Part shown: piece by piece, positions 42,243 to 50,929 of the stretch
How the letters are laid out: each line of letters starts with the position of its first letter
How positions within the stretch are numbered: position 1 is the stretch's first letter
Assembly (NCBI RefSeq): GCF_900188445.1
Contig: NZ_FZOR01000001.1
Location: forward strand, 310,001 to 374,000
DNA from: Actinomadura meyerae
GTDB taxonomy: Bacteria; Actinomycetota; Actinomycetes; Streptosporangiales; Streptosporangiaceae
Reading direction: 5' to 3'
Length of the DNA stretch: 64,000 nt
Translations under genes and position numbers: made by a program
The notes under the pieces: generated by a model
Seen by the model: the letters and a program-made list of their open reading frames with translations, nothing else
Databases searched by the model: none
Told to the model about the DNA's origin: nothing

Positions 42243-42318
42243 GCCGATGCGCGCCGCGGCGGTTCGCACCGCCCCCGAATATGGCTCAGCTCACGCCGGA
42301 TGGCAGGATGGCCGCGTC

Positions 42319-42945
42319 ATGACCGAGCCCGAGGAGCACTCCGCACCGCAGCCGCGGGACCTGCCGCCCGGCCAGTACGTCCCCCGCGGCTGGCCCGTCC
42401 TGCACTACGGCCCCGTGCCGAAGTTCCGTCCCGCGGACTGGGACTTCCGGGTCTTCGGCGCGACCGCGTCGGGCGGGCAGCACCGCTGGACCTGGGACGA
42501 GTTCGATGCGCTGCCGCGGACCGCGGCGGTCTCCGACTTCCACTGCGTCACCAAGTTCACGATCCCCGGCAACGAGTGGGAGGGCGTCCCCGGGACGGCG
42601 ATCGTGGAGCTGGCGCCCCCGGCGCCGGAGGTCACGCACGTGATGGTCTGGGCCGAGTACGGCTACAGCGCCAACATCCGGATGAGCGACTTCCTCGCCG
42701 AGGGGACCATGTTCGCCACCCACCTCGGCGGCGAGCGGCTGACCGCCGACCACGGGTTCCCCGTGCGCATCGTCGTCCCGCACCTGTACGCGTGGAAGAG
42801 CGTGAAGTGGGTGCGCGGCGTCGAGTACCTGGTGAAGGACCGCCGCGGGTTCTGGGAGGAGCGCGGCTACCACAACGTCGCCGACCCGTGGCGGGAGCAG
42901 CGCTACTCCTACCAGGAGGACGAGGGCGAGGCCCCGCCCCTCTGA
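42319..42945 (+). CDS. Molybdopterin-dependent oxidoreductase (sulfite-oxidase family)
   Basis: 208 residues, ATG 42319, with CAGGAT upstream and no ribosome-binding site, probably leaderless. It contains only the Moco-binding core: GWPVLHYGPVPKF, FRVFGATASGGQHRWTWDEFDALP, VSDFHCVTKFTIPGNEWEGV with the conserved Mo-ligating Cys, and VRIVVPHLYAWKSVKWVRGVEYL. The dimerisation domain of full sulfite oxidases is missing. There is no Tat signal, so it acts in the cytosol, unlike MsrP/YedY. Small cytosolic homologs of this type are common in actinobacteria; substrate unknown. Confidence 0.92.
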   Translation: MTEPEEHSAPQPRDLPPGQYVPRGWPVLHYGPVPKFRPADWDFRVFGATASGGQHRWTWDEFDALPRTAAVSDFHCVTKFTIPGNEWEGVPGTAIVELAPPAPEVTHVMVWAEYGYSANIRMSDFLAEGTMFATHLGGERLTADHGFPVRIVVPHLYAWKSVKWVRGVEYLVKDRRGFWEERGYHNVADPWREQRYSYQEDEGEAPPL

Positions 42946-43043
42946 GCCCCGCCTTCCCAAGGGGCGGGCGTGGCCTATCCGAGACATTCGTAAATGGGCA
43001 ACGGCCGGACCATTGGGGACGGTAGCCGTTACCGTAAGTCGTC

Positions 43044-44399
43044 ATGGTCCTACCGTCCGTCGCAGATGCCGCGGTCCACGCCGCGGCCGCAGGCGCCGCC
43101 TCCGGGGTGTTGGCGCTGCGCCGGCGGTTCACCCTGCCGCGCCGCGTGCCCGCCGACCCGGCCGAGCAGGCGGCGTTCGCGGCCCTGGGCCTGATCGCGC
43201 GGGCGTCGCCGCCGCTGCGCGCCGGGCTGACCGGCGAGGCGGCGCGCGCGGCGGCGCGGGAGCTGCGGCCGCTGCTCGGCGCCGCGGCGGTCGCGCTCGT
43301 CGCGGTGCGCCCCGGGGACGCCCCGGACGGCGCTGCGGACGGCTTGGCGGGCGGCGACCCCCGGGGCGGCGACCCCCAGGGCGGTGGCCTGCCCGGCGCC
43401 GCGCCCCGGCTGCTGGCCTGGGAGGGCGCGGGCGGCGGCGCCCACGCGGCGGAGGCCGTCGGGCTCGCGCTGCCCGTGCTCTCGTCCGGCCGCCCCCGGG
43501 CCGGTACCCCCGAGCCGGTCGGCTGCGCCGACCCGCGGTGCCCCGTCCAGATCGCGCTGACCGCGCCCCTCAGCGTGGCGGGACGGGTCGAGGGCGCGCT
43601 CACCGCGTACTGGCCGGAGGTGACGGCGGCGCGGATCCGCGCGGTCGGCGAGGCCGCCCGGTTCGTCGCCGGGCAATTGGAGCTGGCCGAGCTGGACACC
43701 GCCCGCGTCCGGCTCGGCGAGGCCGAGACCCGCGCGCTGCGCGCCCAGATCTCCCCGCACTTCGTCTACAACTCGCTGACCACGATCGCCTCGTTCGTCC
43801 GCACCGACCCCGCCCGCGCCCGCGCCCTGCTGCTGGACTTCGCCGACTTCGCCCGCTACTCCTTCCGCGACGGCCGCGACTTCACCACCCTCGCCGACGA
43901 GCTGCGCTCCATCGACCGCTACCTGCTGCTGGAACGGGCCAGGTTCGGCGAGCGGCTGAGATGCAGCGTCGACGTGGCGCCAGAGGTGCTGCCCGTCGCC
44001 GTCCCGTTCCTGGCCCTGCAGCCGCTCGTCGAGAACGCCGTCCGGCACGGCATGGCGGGGCGGCGCGGACCGTTCCACATCACGATCGTCGCGCGCGACT
44101 CGGGGGCCGAGGCCGCGATCAGCGTGGAGGACGACGGGGCCGGCATGGACCCCGACCGCCTCCAGGAGATCCTGTCCGCGCCGCTCGGCCGGCCCGGCCC
44201 GACCGGCTGGGGCAGCGTCCCGGCGCGGCCCCGCGGCGACGGCCGCGCCGATCCGGGCATCGGCCTCGCCAACGTCGACGAGCGGCTGCGCAAGGTCTAC
44301 GGCGACGACTACGGCCTCACCGTCGAGACCGCGCTCGGCGCCGGGACCAAGGTCAGATTGCGCGTGCCGAAGTGCCGTCCCGGGGTCTTTCCGGAGTGA
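43044..44399 (+). CDS. LytS-family sensor histidine kinase (soluble)
   Basis: 451 residues, ATG 43044; TACCGT lies eight bases upstream. No membrane helix is convincing; residues 40-215 look like a GAF-type sensor with a Gly/Asp-rich loop (GGDPRGGDPQGGGLPGA, about 108-124). The His_kinase domain has ALRAQISPHFVYNSLTTIASF (about 231-251) with the phospho-His in SPHFVYN, typical of LytS/BtsS/YpdA. ATPase motifs: PLVENAVRHGMAG (N box) and EDDGAGMD, GIGLANVDERL. The LytTR regulator follows after 75 bases. A cytosolic sensor beside a symporter suggests sensing of the transported compound or a metabolite. Confidence 0.92.
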   Translation: MVLPSVADAAVHAAAAGAASGVLALRRRFTLPRRVPADPAEQAAFAALGLIARASPPLRAGLTGEAARAAARELRPLLGAAAVALVAVRPGDAPDGAADGLAGGDPRGGDPQGGGLPGAAPRLLAWEGAGGGAHAAEAVGLALPVLSSGRPRAGTPEPVGCADPRCPVQIALTAPLSVAGRVEGALTAYWPEVTAARIRAVGEAARFVAGQLELAELDTARVRLGEAETRALRAQISPHFVYNSLTTIASFVRTDPARARALLLDFADFARYSFRDGRDFTTLADELRSIDRYLLLERARFGERLRCSVDVAPEVLPVAVPFLALQPLVENAVRHGMAGRRGPFHITIVARDSGAEAAISVEDDGAGMDPDRLQEILSAPLGRPGPTGWGSVPARPRGDGRADPGIGLANVDERLRKVYGDDYGLTVETALGAGTKVRLRVPKCRPGVFPE

Positions 44400-44474
44400 C
44401 GCCCCGCTCCGCGGCGCGACACTCACTTCCTGGAATCGATTGCGGACGGACGGTAATCGCGGCAAAGTCGCCTC

Positions 44475-45311
44475 ATGCTCCACGTCCTCGCCGTCGACGA
44501 TGAACGTCCCGCATTGGAGGAACTGGCCTACCTGCTCCGCCAGGATCCGCGGATCGGGCAGGTCACCGGCGCGGGCGACGCCTCGTCCGCGCTCCGCGAC
44601 CTGAGCCGCATGCTCGTGGAGGGGGAGCGCCTCGACGCCGTGTTCCTGGACATCCGGATGCCGGGCCTCGACGGGCTCGACTTCACCCGGCTGCTCACCG
44701 GGTTCACCGCGCCGCCGCACGTGGTGTTCGTGACCGCGCACGACGACTGCGCCGTCACCGCCTACGAGCTGGGCGCGCTCGACTACCTGCTGAAGCCGGT
44801 CCGGCCGGAGCGGCTCGCCGAGTCGGTCCGCCGCGTCGCCGAGGCCGTGCGGCGCGCGGGCCCGCCCGCCGCGGAGGCGCCCGCGCCCGACGACGAGCTG
44901 ATCCCCGTCGAGCTCGGCGGGCGCACCAGGCTCGTCTCGCGCCGCACCGTGACGCACGTGGAGGCGCAGGGCGACTACGTCCGCCTGCACACCGCCGACG
45001 GCGGCTACCTGGTCCGGATGCCGCTGTCGGCGCTGACCAAGCGGTGGGAGACCGCCGGGTTCATCCGGATCCACCGCAGCACCCTGGTCTCGTGCGCCCA
45101 CATCACCGAGGTGCGCTTCGACGGCGGCCGGGCCGCCGTCCGGATCGGCGACGAGCTGCTCCAGGTCAGCCGCCGGCACACCCGCGAGGTGCGGGACCGC
45201 CTCGTCCGCCGGTTCCACCAGCCGGACGGCGACCCGCCGGAGGGCGGCCCGGCCGGGGGCGGCGCGCCGGAGGGCGGCGCGGCGGGCGGGGAGGCGGGCG
45301 ATGTCCGGTGA
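44475..45311 (+). CDS. LytTR-family response regulator
   Basis: 278 residues, ATG 44475. Receiver: VDDERPALEELAYLLRQ, VFLDIRMPGLDGLDF with phospho-Asp, FVTAHD and YLLKPVRPERL. The LytTR DNA-binding domain spans about 138-238 (IPVELGGRTRLVSRRTVTHVEAQGDYVRLHT, FIRIHRSTLVS, VSRRHTREVRDRL). The C-terminal tail is Gly/Pro/Glu-rich (GGPAGGGAPEGGAAGG). LytTR pairs such as BtsSR and PftAB-controlling systems govern pyruvate uptake genes, and here the regulator overlaps a gene leading to a solute symporter. Confidence 0.94.
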   Translation: MLHVLAVDDERPALEELAYLLRQDPRIGQVTGAGDASSALRDLSRMLVEGERLDAVFLDIRMPGLDGLDFTRLLTGFTAPPHVVFVTAHDDCAVTAYELGALDYLLKPVRPERLAESVRRVAEAVRRAGPPAAEAPAPDDELIPVELGGRTRLVSRRTVTHVEAQGDYVRLHTADGGYLVRMPLSALTKRWETAGFIRIHRSTLVSCAHITEVRFDGGRAAVRIGDELLQVSRRHTREVRDRLVRRFHQPDGDPPEGGPAGGGAPEGGAAGGEAGDVR

Positions 45312-45756
45312 GGACCGGGCCGTCCTGCCGGCGGAGCCCGCCGCCCGCGCGGCGGCGGGGGAGGGCGCCGCGCGAACCGGTGCCCCGGCCGGCGCCCCCG
45401 AGGCGCCCGACGCCGACCCGCTCCATACCGGCTTCCGGCATACCGGCCCGTCCCGGACCGGCCCGTCCGGCGCGGCCCCGGGCTCGTTCCCGCCCTCGCC
45501 CCCGGCCCCGGCCGAGGCGCGGGCCCTGATCCGCGCCCAGCTGCGGACCGCCCTCGGCACCTGCTCGATCGTCATGTCCGTGCTGGTGGGGCTGCCGCTG
45601 CTGGCGCTCGTCCCGCCGGTCGCGCGGGCCCGCGCGCACGGGCTGCCGGTGCTGTGGCTCGTCCTGGCGGCCGGCGTGCAGCCGGTCTGGATCGCGGTCG
45701 CGGTCCGCCAGATGAGACGGGCCGAACGGGCCGAGCGCGCGCTGGACCGCCGGTGA
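45301..45756 (+). CDS. Small membrane protein (DUF485-like) of the symporter operon
   Basis: 151 residues; ATG 45301 overlaps the end of the LytTR gene by 11 bases. The first 80 residues are Pro/Ala/Gly-rich and probably disordered; two membrane helices follow (about 94-113 and 117-135: VMSVLVGLPLLALVPPVARA and LPVLWLVLAAGVQPVWIAVA), then a basic end. A small two-helix protein directly ahead of an acetate/pyruvate symporter is the position of YjcH/DUF485 in E. coli yjcH-actP. Family membership is inferred from context more than sequence. Confidence 0.75.
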   Translation: MSGEDRAVLPAEPAARAAAGEGAARTGAPAGAPEAPDADPLHTGFRHTGPSRTGPSGAAPGSFPPSPPAPAEARALIRAQLRTALGTCSIVMSVLVGLPLLALVPPVARARAHGLPVLWLVLAAGVQPVWIAVAVRQMRRAERAERALDRR

Positions 45757-47465
45757 CCGGGCCGGGCGCGGTGGCGCTCGCCGCGCCGACCGTGCTGCTC
45801 GGGCTCACGGCCGCGCTCGCCCTGCACCGGCGCCGCTCCGCCCGCGCGACCGGCGACCTCCTGGCCGCCTCGCGCGGCGTCACCCCCTTCCGGAACGCCT
45901 CCGCGGTCGGCGGCGAGTACATCTCCGCCGCCGCCTTCCTCGGCACCGCCGGGCTCGTCCTCGCCTACGGCGCCGACATGCTGTGGCTGCCCATCGCCGC
46001 GACCGCCGGGCACGTCCTGCTGCTGGCCTTCGTGACCGCGCCGCTGCGCCGCTCCGGCGCCTACACCCTCGCCGACTTCGCCGAATGGCGGCTCGGCTCG
46101 CGTGCCCTCCGCCACCTCGTCACCGGCTGCGTCTGCGTGACCGGCTGGTTCTACCTGCTGCCGCAGTTCCAGGGCGCGGGCGTGACCCTGCGGGTGCTGA
46201 CCGGCGCCCCCGACTGGGCGGGTTGGGCCGTCGTGGCCGCCGCCACGCCGGCGCTCGTCCTGACCGGCGGGATGCGCGGCATCACCGCGGTCCAGGCCGC
46301 CCAGTACTGGGTGAAGGTGGCCGCCCTGGCGCTGCCCGCGGCCGCGCTGATCGGGATGTGGCACCTGAACGGCGAACCCGGCCCGATCGGTGCCGGCGTC
46401 CCGCGGTTCGAGCAGGAGACGCGGGTGGACGTCCGCACCGACGTGACCGTCACGGTCCCCGGGGACGTCACCGTGACCGCGCGGGGCACGGTGGACGGCG
46501 CGCACCGCCACGGCGGCACGGTCCACCTGCCCGCGGGGCGGCACACCATCGGCCGCGAGACGACCGTCGTCTTCCCCGCCGGGACGCCGGTGCCGCACGC
46601 CGAGCAGCTGCCCGTCCTGGACGGCGCCACCTGGGCGACGCCGTTCGGACGCGGCGAGCGGCACGAGCTGTTCCGCACCTACTCGGCGATGCTGGGCGTC
46701 CTGCTCGGCACCATGGGGCTGCCGCACGTCCTGATGCGCTTCTCCACCAGCACGTCCGGAGGCGCCGCACGCCGCACGGCCGCGATCGTGCCCGCCCTCC
46801 TCGCCCTGTTCTTCCTGTTCCCCGCCCTCTACGGGACGCTGGGACGCCTGTACGCGCCCGAACTCCTCATGACCGGCGACACCGACGCGACGCTGCTGCT
46901 GCTCCCGAAGCAGCTCCTCCCCGGGCCGTCCGGCGCGCTGCTCACCGGCCTCGTCACCGCCGGGGCCTTCGCCGCGTTCATCGCCACGTCCTGCGGCCTC
47001 GCCGTCGCCGTCGGCGGGACGCTCGCCCAGTGCGCCCGCCGCGCCGGCCCGGCCGCGTTCCGCCGCGGCGTCCTCCTCGCGCTGGCCGCGCCGCTCGTCC
47101 TGCTGCCCGCCACCGAGACACGGAGCGCGGCGGGCCTGGTCACCATGGCCCTCGCGGTGTCCGCCTGCTCGTTGTGCCCGCTGCTCGTCCTCGGCATCTG
47201 GTGGCGCGGCCTGACCGCCGCCGGCGCCGCCGCCGGCCTCGTCACCGGAGGCGGGCTCGCCGTCGCCGCCGGCCTCGCCCGCCTCCTCCACGACCCGCCC
47301 GGCGGCTGGCCCGCGACCGTCCTCGACCAGCCCGCCCTGCTGATCGCCCCGGCCGCCTTCGCGACCATGGTCGCGGTGTCCCTGCTGACCCGCCGCCGCG
47401 TCCCCCGCCACACCGACCGCGCCCTGCGCCGCCTGCACCTCCCCGAGCACCTCCGCGCCGGATGA
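45753..47465 (+). CDS. Sodium:solute symporter family (acetate/pyruvate-type permease)
   Basis: 570 residues from GTG 45753, overlapping the previous stop (GTGA). About 13 membrane helices of the LeuT-like SSS family; family motif regions are ASRGVTPFRNASAVGGEYISAAAFLG, WFYLLPQFQGAGVTLRVL, GGMRGITAVQAAQYWVK and LGTMGLPHVLMRFSTS. These match ActP/MctC-like cation:acetate or pyruvate symporters. A hydrophilic insertion of about 95 residues (residues 215-305; VRTDVTVTVPGDVTVTARG, AGRHTIGRETTVVFPAG) rich in Val and Thr repeats forms an extra domain outside the membrane, a feature of actinobacterial members. The LytS/LytTR genes upstream likely control it. Confidence 0.9.
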   Translation: MTGPGAVALAAPTVLLGLTAALALHRRRSARATGDLLAASRGVTPFRNASAVGGEYISAAAFLGTAGLVLAYGADMLWLPIAATAGHVLLLAFVTAPLRRSGAYTLADFAEWRLGSRALRHLVTGCVCVTGWFYLLPQFQGAGVTLRVLTGAPDWAGWAVVAAATPALVLTGGMRGITAVQAAQYWVKVAALALPAAALIGMWHLNGEPGPIGAGVPRFEQETRVDVRTDVTVTVPGDVTVTARGTVDGAHRHGGTVHLPAGRHTIGRETTVVFPAGTPVPHAEQLPVLDGATWATPFGRGERHELFRTYSAMLGVLLGTMGLPHVLMRFSTSTSGGAARRTAAIVPALLALFFLFPALYGTLGRLYAPELLMTGDTDATLLLLPKQLLPGPSGALLTGLVTAGAFAAFIATSCGLAVAVGGTLAQCARRAGPAAFRRGVLLALAAPLVLLPATETRSAAGLVTMALAVSACSLCPLLVLGIWWRGLTAAGAAAGLVTGGGLAVAAGLARLLHDPPGGWPATVLDQPALLIAPAAFATMVAVSLLTRRRVPRHTDRALRRLHLPEHLRAG

Positions 47466-47648
47466 AGCCCCGCGATCACGCCACGAACGGCACCGCCGCC
47501 GCCGGGACCGCCCGCCCCCGACCGCTCGTCCCGCCGGACCGACCGCTCATCGCGCGACTACGCTACGCACATCTATGACTACGTACCGTTCGCCGAGCGC
47601 CGCGTTCCGCGGGTGCCGCCGGGCCGTGCCGCGCGTCTAGTGTTCTCA

Positions 47649-47795
47649 GTGGCACCACACGCCACACCGCCACCGGAGGGGCGGGCGGCCACCCGGCCGC
47701 GAAAACCTCCCACAACAGCAAATCCCGGAGATCCGGCACCGACCGGATCGGAGCCGCCGGATCCCGTACCGGGGGGGTGGGATCCGGTGGCCTGA
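47649..47795 (+). CDS. Possible small Pro-rich protein
   Basis: 48 codons from GTG 47649: Pro/Thr/Ala-rich, ending GGWDPVA. Support: TAGTGT (47638-47643) five bases upstream, and a strong terminator that begins eight bases after its stop, so a short transcript ending here is likely. Against it: codon third positions are clearly less G/C-rich than in neighbours and no homologous family is known to me. A 21-codon frame (ATG 47575 to TAG 47638-47640) lies directly upstream with TACGCT (47559-47564) before it. The transcript may be a small RNA rather than a coding one. Confidence 0.35.
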   Translation: MAPHATPPPEGRAATRPRKPPTTANPGDPAPTGSEPPDPVPGGWDPVA

Positions 47796-47803
47796 GGCTC
47801 GGG

Positions 47804-47837
47804 CGCCGCTGAACAGTCGGGGGGTTGTTCAGCGGCG
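47804..47837 (+). terminator. Strong intrinsic terminator
   Basis: CGCCGCTGAACA (47804-47815) pairs perfectly with TGTTCAGCGGCG (47826-47837) around a 10-base loop; GTTTTTGTTTGTTT follows from about 47845. It is the best U-tract terminator on the plus strand of the window, 340 bases after the symporter stop, and thus probably ends a short transcript that begins in the intergenic region, or the long 3' end of the symporter operon. Confidence 0.88.
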
Positions 47838-48086
47838 TCCGAGTCGTTTTTGTTTGTTTCGCCCTTGGCGGTCGGGCCCTGGGGGCCCTCCCTTCGGCGG
47901 GCGAAACGTGCGATTGCTGCATCGCTCCCGACTCGCCTAGCGGCTCGCTTCGCGATCAGATTCTCGCTTCGCTCGCACCTGCCTTCGGACGCAATCGCGA
48001 CGGTCCCGGTTGTCGCGGGGGCGCGGTGGTGGCCGGGGTTGTCGCAGTAGGTGGTCGCGGTCGCTGGTTATCCGCTCGCTTCGGCT
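47838..48086. other. Gene-free region with CTTCGCTCG motifs
   Basis: No gene is supported. The stretch has repeated CTTCGCTCG/GCTTCGC strings (47945-48090), less GC-rich than its surroundings, resembling the segment at 8288-8340. Such strings occur between genes in related actinomycetes; function unknown. Confidence 0.5.
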
Positions 48087-48944
48087 CTACGACTCGCTTG
48101 GAGCGCGGAGGCGCTTCAGGGTTTCGATGTCCTTCGCGTGGGGCTCGGGGGCGCGGCCCGGGGTCTCGATGAGGAACGGGAGGCCCTGGACGGCCGGGTG
48201 TGCGAAGAGATCGGCGAAGGGCTGCTCGCCGATGTGGCCCGCGCCGATGTTCTCGTGGCGGTCGCGGCCGGAGGCGCAGGGGTCCTTGGAGTCGTTGGCG
48301 TGGATCAGCTTCAGGCGGCCCTCGCCGACCGTGGCGACGAGGGCGTCGATGGTCTGCTTGGCGCCGCCGGGGGCGGCGAGGTCGTGGCCGGCGGCGAACG
48401 CGTGGCAGGTGTCGAAGCAGACGCCGAGCTTCGGGTGGTGCTCCAGCTTCTCGAAGAAGGGGCCGAGGTCCTGGACCTTGGCGCAGAGCATGTTGTTCTG
48501 CCCGGCCATGGGCTCCAGGAGGAGGTCGGGGCCGTCCTCGGGGATCTCCTCCAGGAGGGGGAGGACGTGCTCGTGGACCTGCGCCATGGCCTCGTCGTAG
48601 GTCTGGCTCACGGCGGAGCCGGTGTGGACGACGACGCCGCGGGCGCCGATGGCCCGGCCGCGGACCAGGGAGTGGCGGACCGTCGCGATCGACTTGGCGA
48701 GGGTCTCCGGGGTGGGCGAGCCGAAGTTGACCAGGTAGGGGGCGTGCACGTAGACGGGGACGCCGTGCTCGCGGAGCTTGGCGTCCTCGGCGGGCTTCCC
48801 CTCGGGCAGCGCCCAGCCGCGCGGGTTCGCGACGAACACCTGGACCGCCTCGGCGCCGATCTGCGCGGCGTACTTCAGGCCGCCGGTGGCGAGGCCGCCG
48901 GCCACGGGCACATGGGCCCCGACGGGGCTGTTCGGTGAGGTCAT
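48087..48944 (-). CDS. nfo: Endonuclease IV (AP endonuclease)
   Basis: 285 residues. I choose ATG 48944 (MTSPNSPVGAHVPVAGG) with TACGCT nine bases upstream; GTG 48968 would add a non-conserved stretch. It cuts DNA 5' of abasic sites. Zinc ligands of the TIM barrel are in VGAHVPVAGGL, VYVHAPYLVNF, HTGSAV, LLLEPMAGQNNM (Glu), VCFDTCHAFAAGHDL (Asp, His), IHANDSKDPCASGRDRHENIGAGHIG (Asp, His) and FLIETPG (Glu). All eleven or so metal and active-site residues appear intact. It is followed on the minus strand, upstream, by the PASTA kinase. Confidence 0.96.
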   Translation of the reverse strand: MTSPNSPVGAHVPVAGGLATGGLKYAAQIGAEAVQVFVANPRGWALPEGKPAEDAKLREHGVPVYVHAPYLVNFGSPTPETLAKSIATVRHSLVRGRAIGARGVVVHTGSAVSQTYDEAMAQVHEHVLPLLEEIPEDGPDLLLEPMAGQNNMLCAKVQDLGPFFEKLEHHPKLGVCFDTCHAFAAGHDLAAPGGAKQTIDALVATVGEGRLKLIHANDSKDPCASGRDRHENIGAGHIGEQPFADLFAHPAVQGLPFLIETPGRAPEPHAKDIETLKRLRAPSES

Positions 48945-48964
48945 AGCCGGTTCAGCGTATCCGG

Positions 48965-50893
48965 TCACGGGCCCTTGACGATGGTGACCGTGGAGCCGCG
49001 CGGAGCCTCACCGCCGCCGGACGGCGACTGGAAGCGCACCACGTTGCCGCCGATGCCCGTCACGTTGACCTTGAAGCCGGACTCCTTGAGCGCCTTCCTG
49101 GCGTCGTCCACGGTGCGGCCCGTCACGTTGGGCACCGGGATCTTCTCCTCGCCGCCGCCGCCGTCGTCGCAGCCGAGCTGGATCGGGCCCGCGTCCACGA
49201 TGCAGTCGCGCTTGTTGACGACGATGGTCACCTCGTCGCCGCGGGACACGCCGGTGCCCGCGGAGGGCGCCTGCTCGAGCACGGTGTTCGGCTGCTTGCC
49301 GTCCACCTTCTTCTTCTGGACGGTGACGTCGAGGCCCATCGAGCGCAGCTGGTTCGCGGCGCTCTCGGCGTTCTGCCCGACGAGATCGGGCATGGACATG
49401 CCGGTGGAGACGACGATCGCGACCGGGTCGTCGGGGGACTGCTTCTGCCCGGCCTCCGGGTCGGTGCTGATGACCCGGTCCTTGCCGACGGTCTGGGACG
49501 GGCTCGTGCTCGTCCGGCCGACGGTGAAACCCTTGTCCTCCAGGGCCTTCCTGGCGTCGGAGAGGGGTTTGCCCTCGACGTCCGGGACCTCGCGCGGCGT
49601 GATCCCCTTCGACGGCGTCAGCGTGACCGGCTCGCCCTTGGCGAGGCGGGCGCCCGCGGGCGGGTCGGACTTGGCGACGCCGCCCTTGTGGACGCGGTCG
49701 TCGTAGACCGCCTTCGCCGTGCGGACCTCCAGGCCCTTGGACTCCAGCTGGTCGCGGGCGTCGGCGACCTTCATCCCGATGATCGACGACGGGACGTGCT
49801 CGTACTGCCCGGACGTCTGGTACCAGACGGCCCAGCCGAGGATCAGCGCGGCGACCGCGCCGATGGCGACCAGCACGTACCGGCCGGTGAGAACGCCGAG
49901 CGCGCGGTCGGTGCGGCTGGGTGCGGGAGCGTAGCCCTCGGTGGGCTCCACGCGCGGGTCGAGGACGGCGGTGTGCCCCGGAGCGGGCGCCTCCAGCACG
50001 CTGGTGGCGCGGTGGGACGACTCCTCCAGCCGGCGGTCGAAGTCGCGGGGCAGGCCGCCGAACACCTCGGCGGCCTCGGCGAGGTACTGGTTCGCGTCGT
50101 GCGGGCGGCGGGCGGGGTCGTGGCTCGTCGCGTCCGTGACGAGCGCGTCGACCTGCCGCGGCAGCCCGGGGACGAGGGTGGACGGCGGCGGCACCGTCTC
50201 GTTCACGTGCTTGTAGGCGACCGCGAGCGGGGTGTCGCCCTGGTGGGGGAGCCGGCCGGTCAGCAGCTCGAACAGCATCGTCCCGGCGGCGTACACGTCG
50301 GAGCGGACGTCGGCGTCGCCGGACAGCACCTGCTCGGGCGCCAGGTAGCCGACCGTCCCGATGATCACGCCGGTCTTGGTCATCTTGCTCGCCGTCTCGG
50401 CCCGGGCGAGCCCGAAGTCGGCGACCTTGACCTGGCCGTCCCCGGTGATCAGCACGTTCTCCGGCTTGACGTCGCGGTGCACGAGCCCGGCCCGGTGCGC
50501 GGCGCCGAGCGCGGCCAGCACCGGCTGCATGATCTCCAGCGCGGCGCGCGGGCCGAACCGGCCGCGCGCGGTCAGCTCCTCGCGGAGCGTGCGGCCCGGC
50601 ACGTACTCCATCACCAGGAACACGTGCTCGCCGTCGGTGCGCTGGTCGTAGACCGCGACGACGTTCGGGTGCGACAGCGCCGCCGCGGCCTTCGCCTCGC
50701 CGATGAAGCGGGCGACGAAGTCCTCGTCGGCGGCGAGCCCGGCGTGCATCACCTTGATCGCGACGGTGCGGTCCAGGCGGAGGTCCCGCGCCAGGTACAC
50801 CGTGGCCATGCCGCCGCGGGCGATGCGGGACTCAATGCGGTAGCGCCCGTCGAGCATCCGCCCGACGAGTGGATCTGCGACCGTCATGTCCAT
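48965..50893 (-). CDS. Ser/Thr protein kinase with four PASTA domains (PknB type)
   Basis: 642 residues, ATG 50893 with TAAACT seven bases before it. The kinase domain (about 17-275) has GGMATVYLA, Lys47 in VAIKV, HRDVKPENV (Asp141), DFG at 159-161 and GTVGYLAPEQ. One membrane helix at about 336-355. Outside lie four PASTA repeats of about 65 residues (starting near VPSSIIGMKVADARDQL, VPDVEGKPLSDARKAL, MPDLVGQNAESAANQL and VPNVTGRTVDDARKAL). PASTA domains bind muropeptides and beta-lactams, so the kinase senses wall state and regulates division and growth. A second PASTA-less kinase and an Rv2175c-like protein lie nearby, as in the mycobacterial pknL region. Confidence 0.95.
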   Translation of the reverse strand: MDMTVADPLVGRMLDGRYRIESRIARGGMATVYLARDLRLDRTVAIKVMHAGLAADEDFVARFIGEAKAAAALSHPNVVAVYDQRTDGEHVFLVMEYVPGRTLREELTARGRFGPRAALEIMQPVLAALGAAHRAGLVHRDVKPENVLITGDGQVKVADFGLARAETASKMTKTGVIIGTVGYLAPEQVLSGDADVRSDVYAAGTMLFELLTGRLPHQGDTPLAVAYKHVNETVPPPSTLVPGLPRQVDALVTDATSHDPARRPHDANQYLAEAAEVFGGLPRDFDRRLEESSHRATSVLEAPAPGHTAVLDPRVEPTEGYAPAPSRTDRALGVLTGRYVLVAIGAVAALILGWAVWYQTSGQYEHVPSSIIGMKVADARDQLESKGLEVRTAKAVYDDRVHKGGVAKSDPPAGARLAKGEPVTLTPSKGITPREVPDVEGKPLSDARKALEDKGFTVGRTSTSPSQTVGKDRVISTDPEAGQKQSPDDPVAIVVSTGMSMPDLVGQNAESAANQLRSMGLDVTVQKKKVDGKQPNTVLEQAPSAGTGVSRGDEVTIVVNKRDCIVDAGPIQLGCDDGGGGEEKIPVPNVTGRTVDDARKALKESGFKVNVTGIGGNVVRFQSPSGGGEAPRGSTVTIVKGP

Positions 50894-50900
50894 CGGTGCG

Positions 50901-50906
50901 AGTTTA
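50901..50906 (-). promoter_or_regulatory. -10 hexamer of the PASTA kinase gene
   Basis: TAAACT on the minus strand with seven bases to the ATG at 50893. A good TAnnnT consensus in GC-rich DNA, so a leaderless mRNA is likely. Confidence 0.6.
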
Positions 50907-50929
50907 CGGGTGAACCCGAGCGGAACTCA

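Noticed and set aside
43050..47450. 1466-codon open frame on the minus strand opposite the LytS/LytTR/symporter operon
   Set aside because: It is the complement of genes with strong domain matches; its product is Gly/Arg/Ala-rich with no known domain, as expected from high third-position GC.
47838..48086. tRNA or degraded gene in the CTTCGCTCG-rich stretch
   Set aside because: No cloverleaf or CCA-end with TTCGA loop in the right place, and no frame with coding-like codon use.
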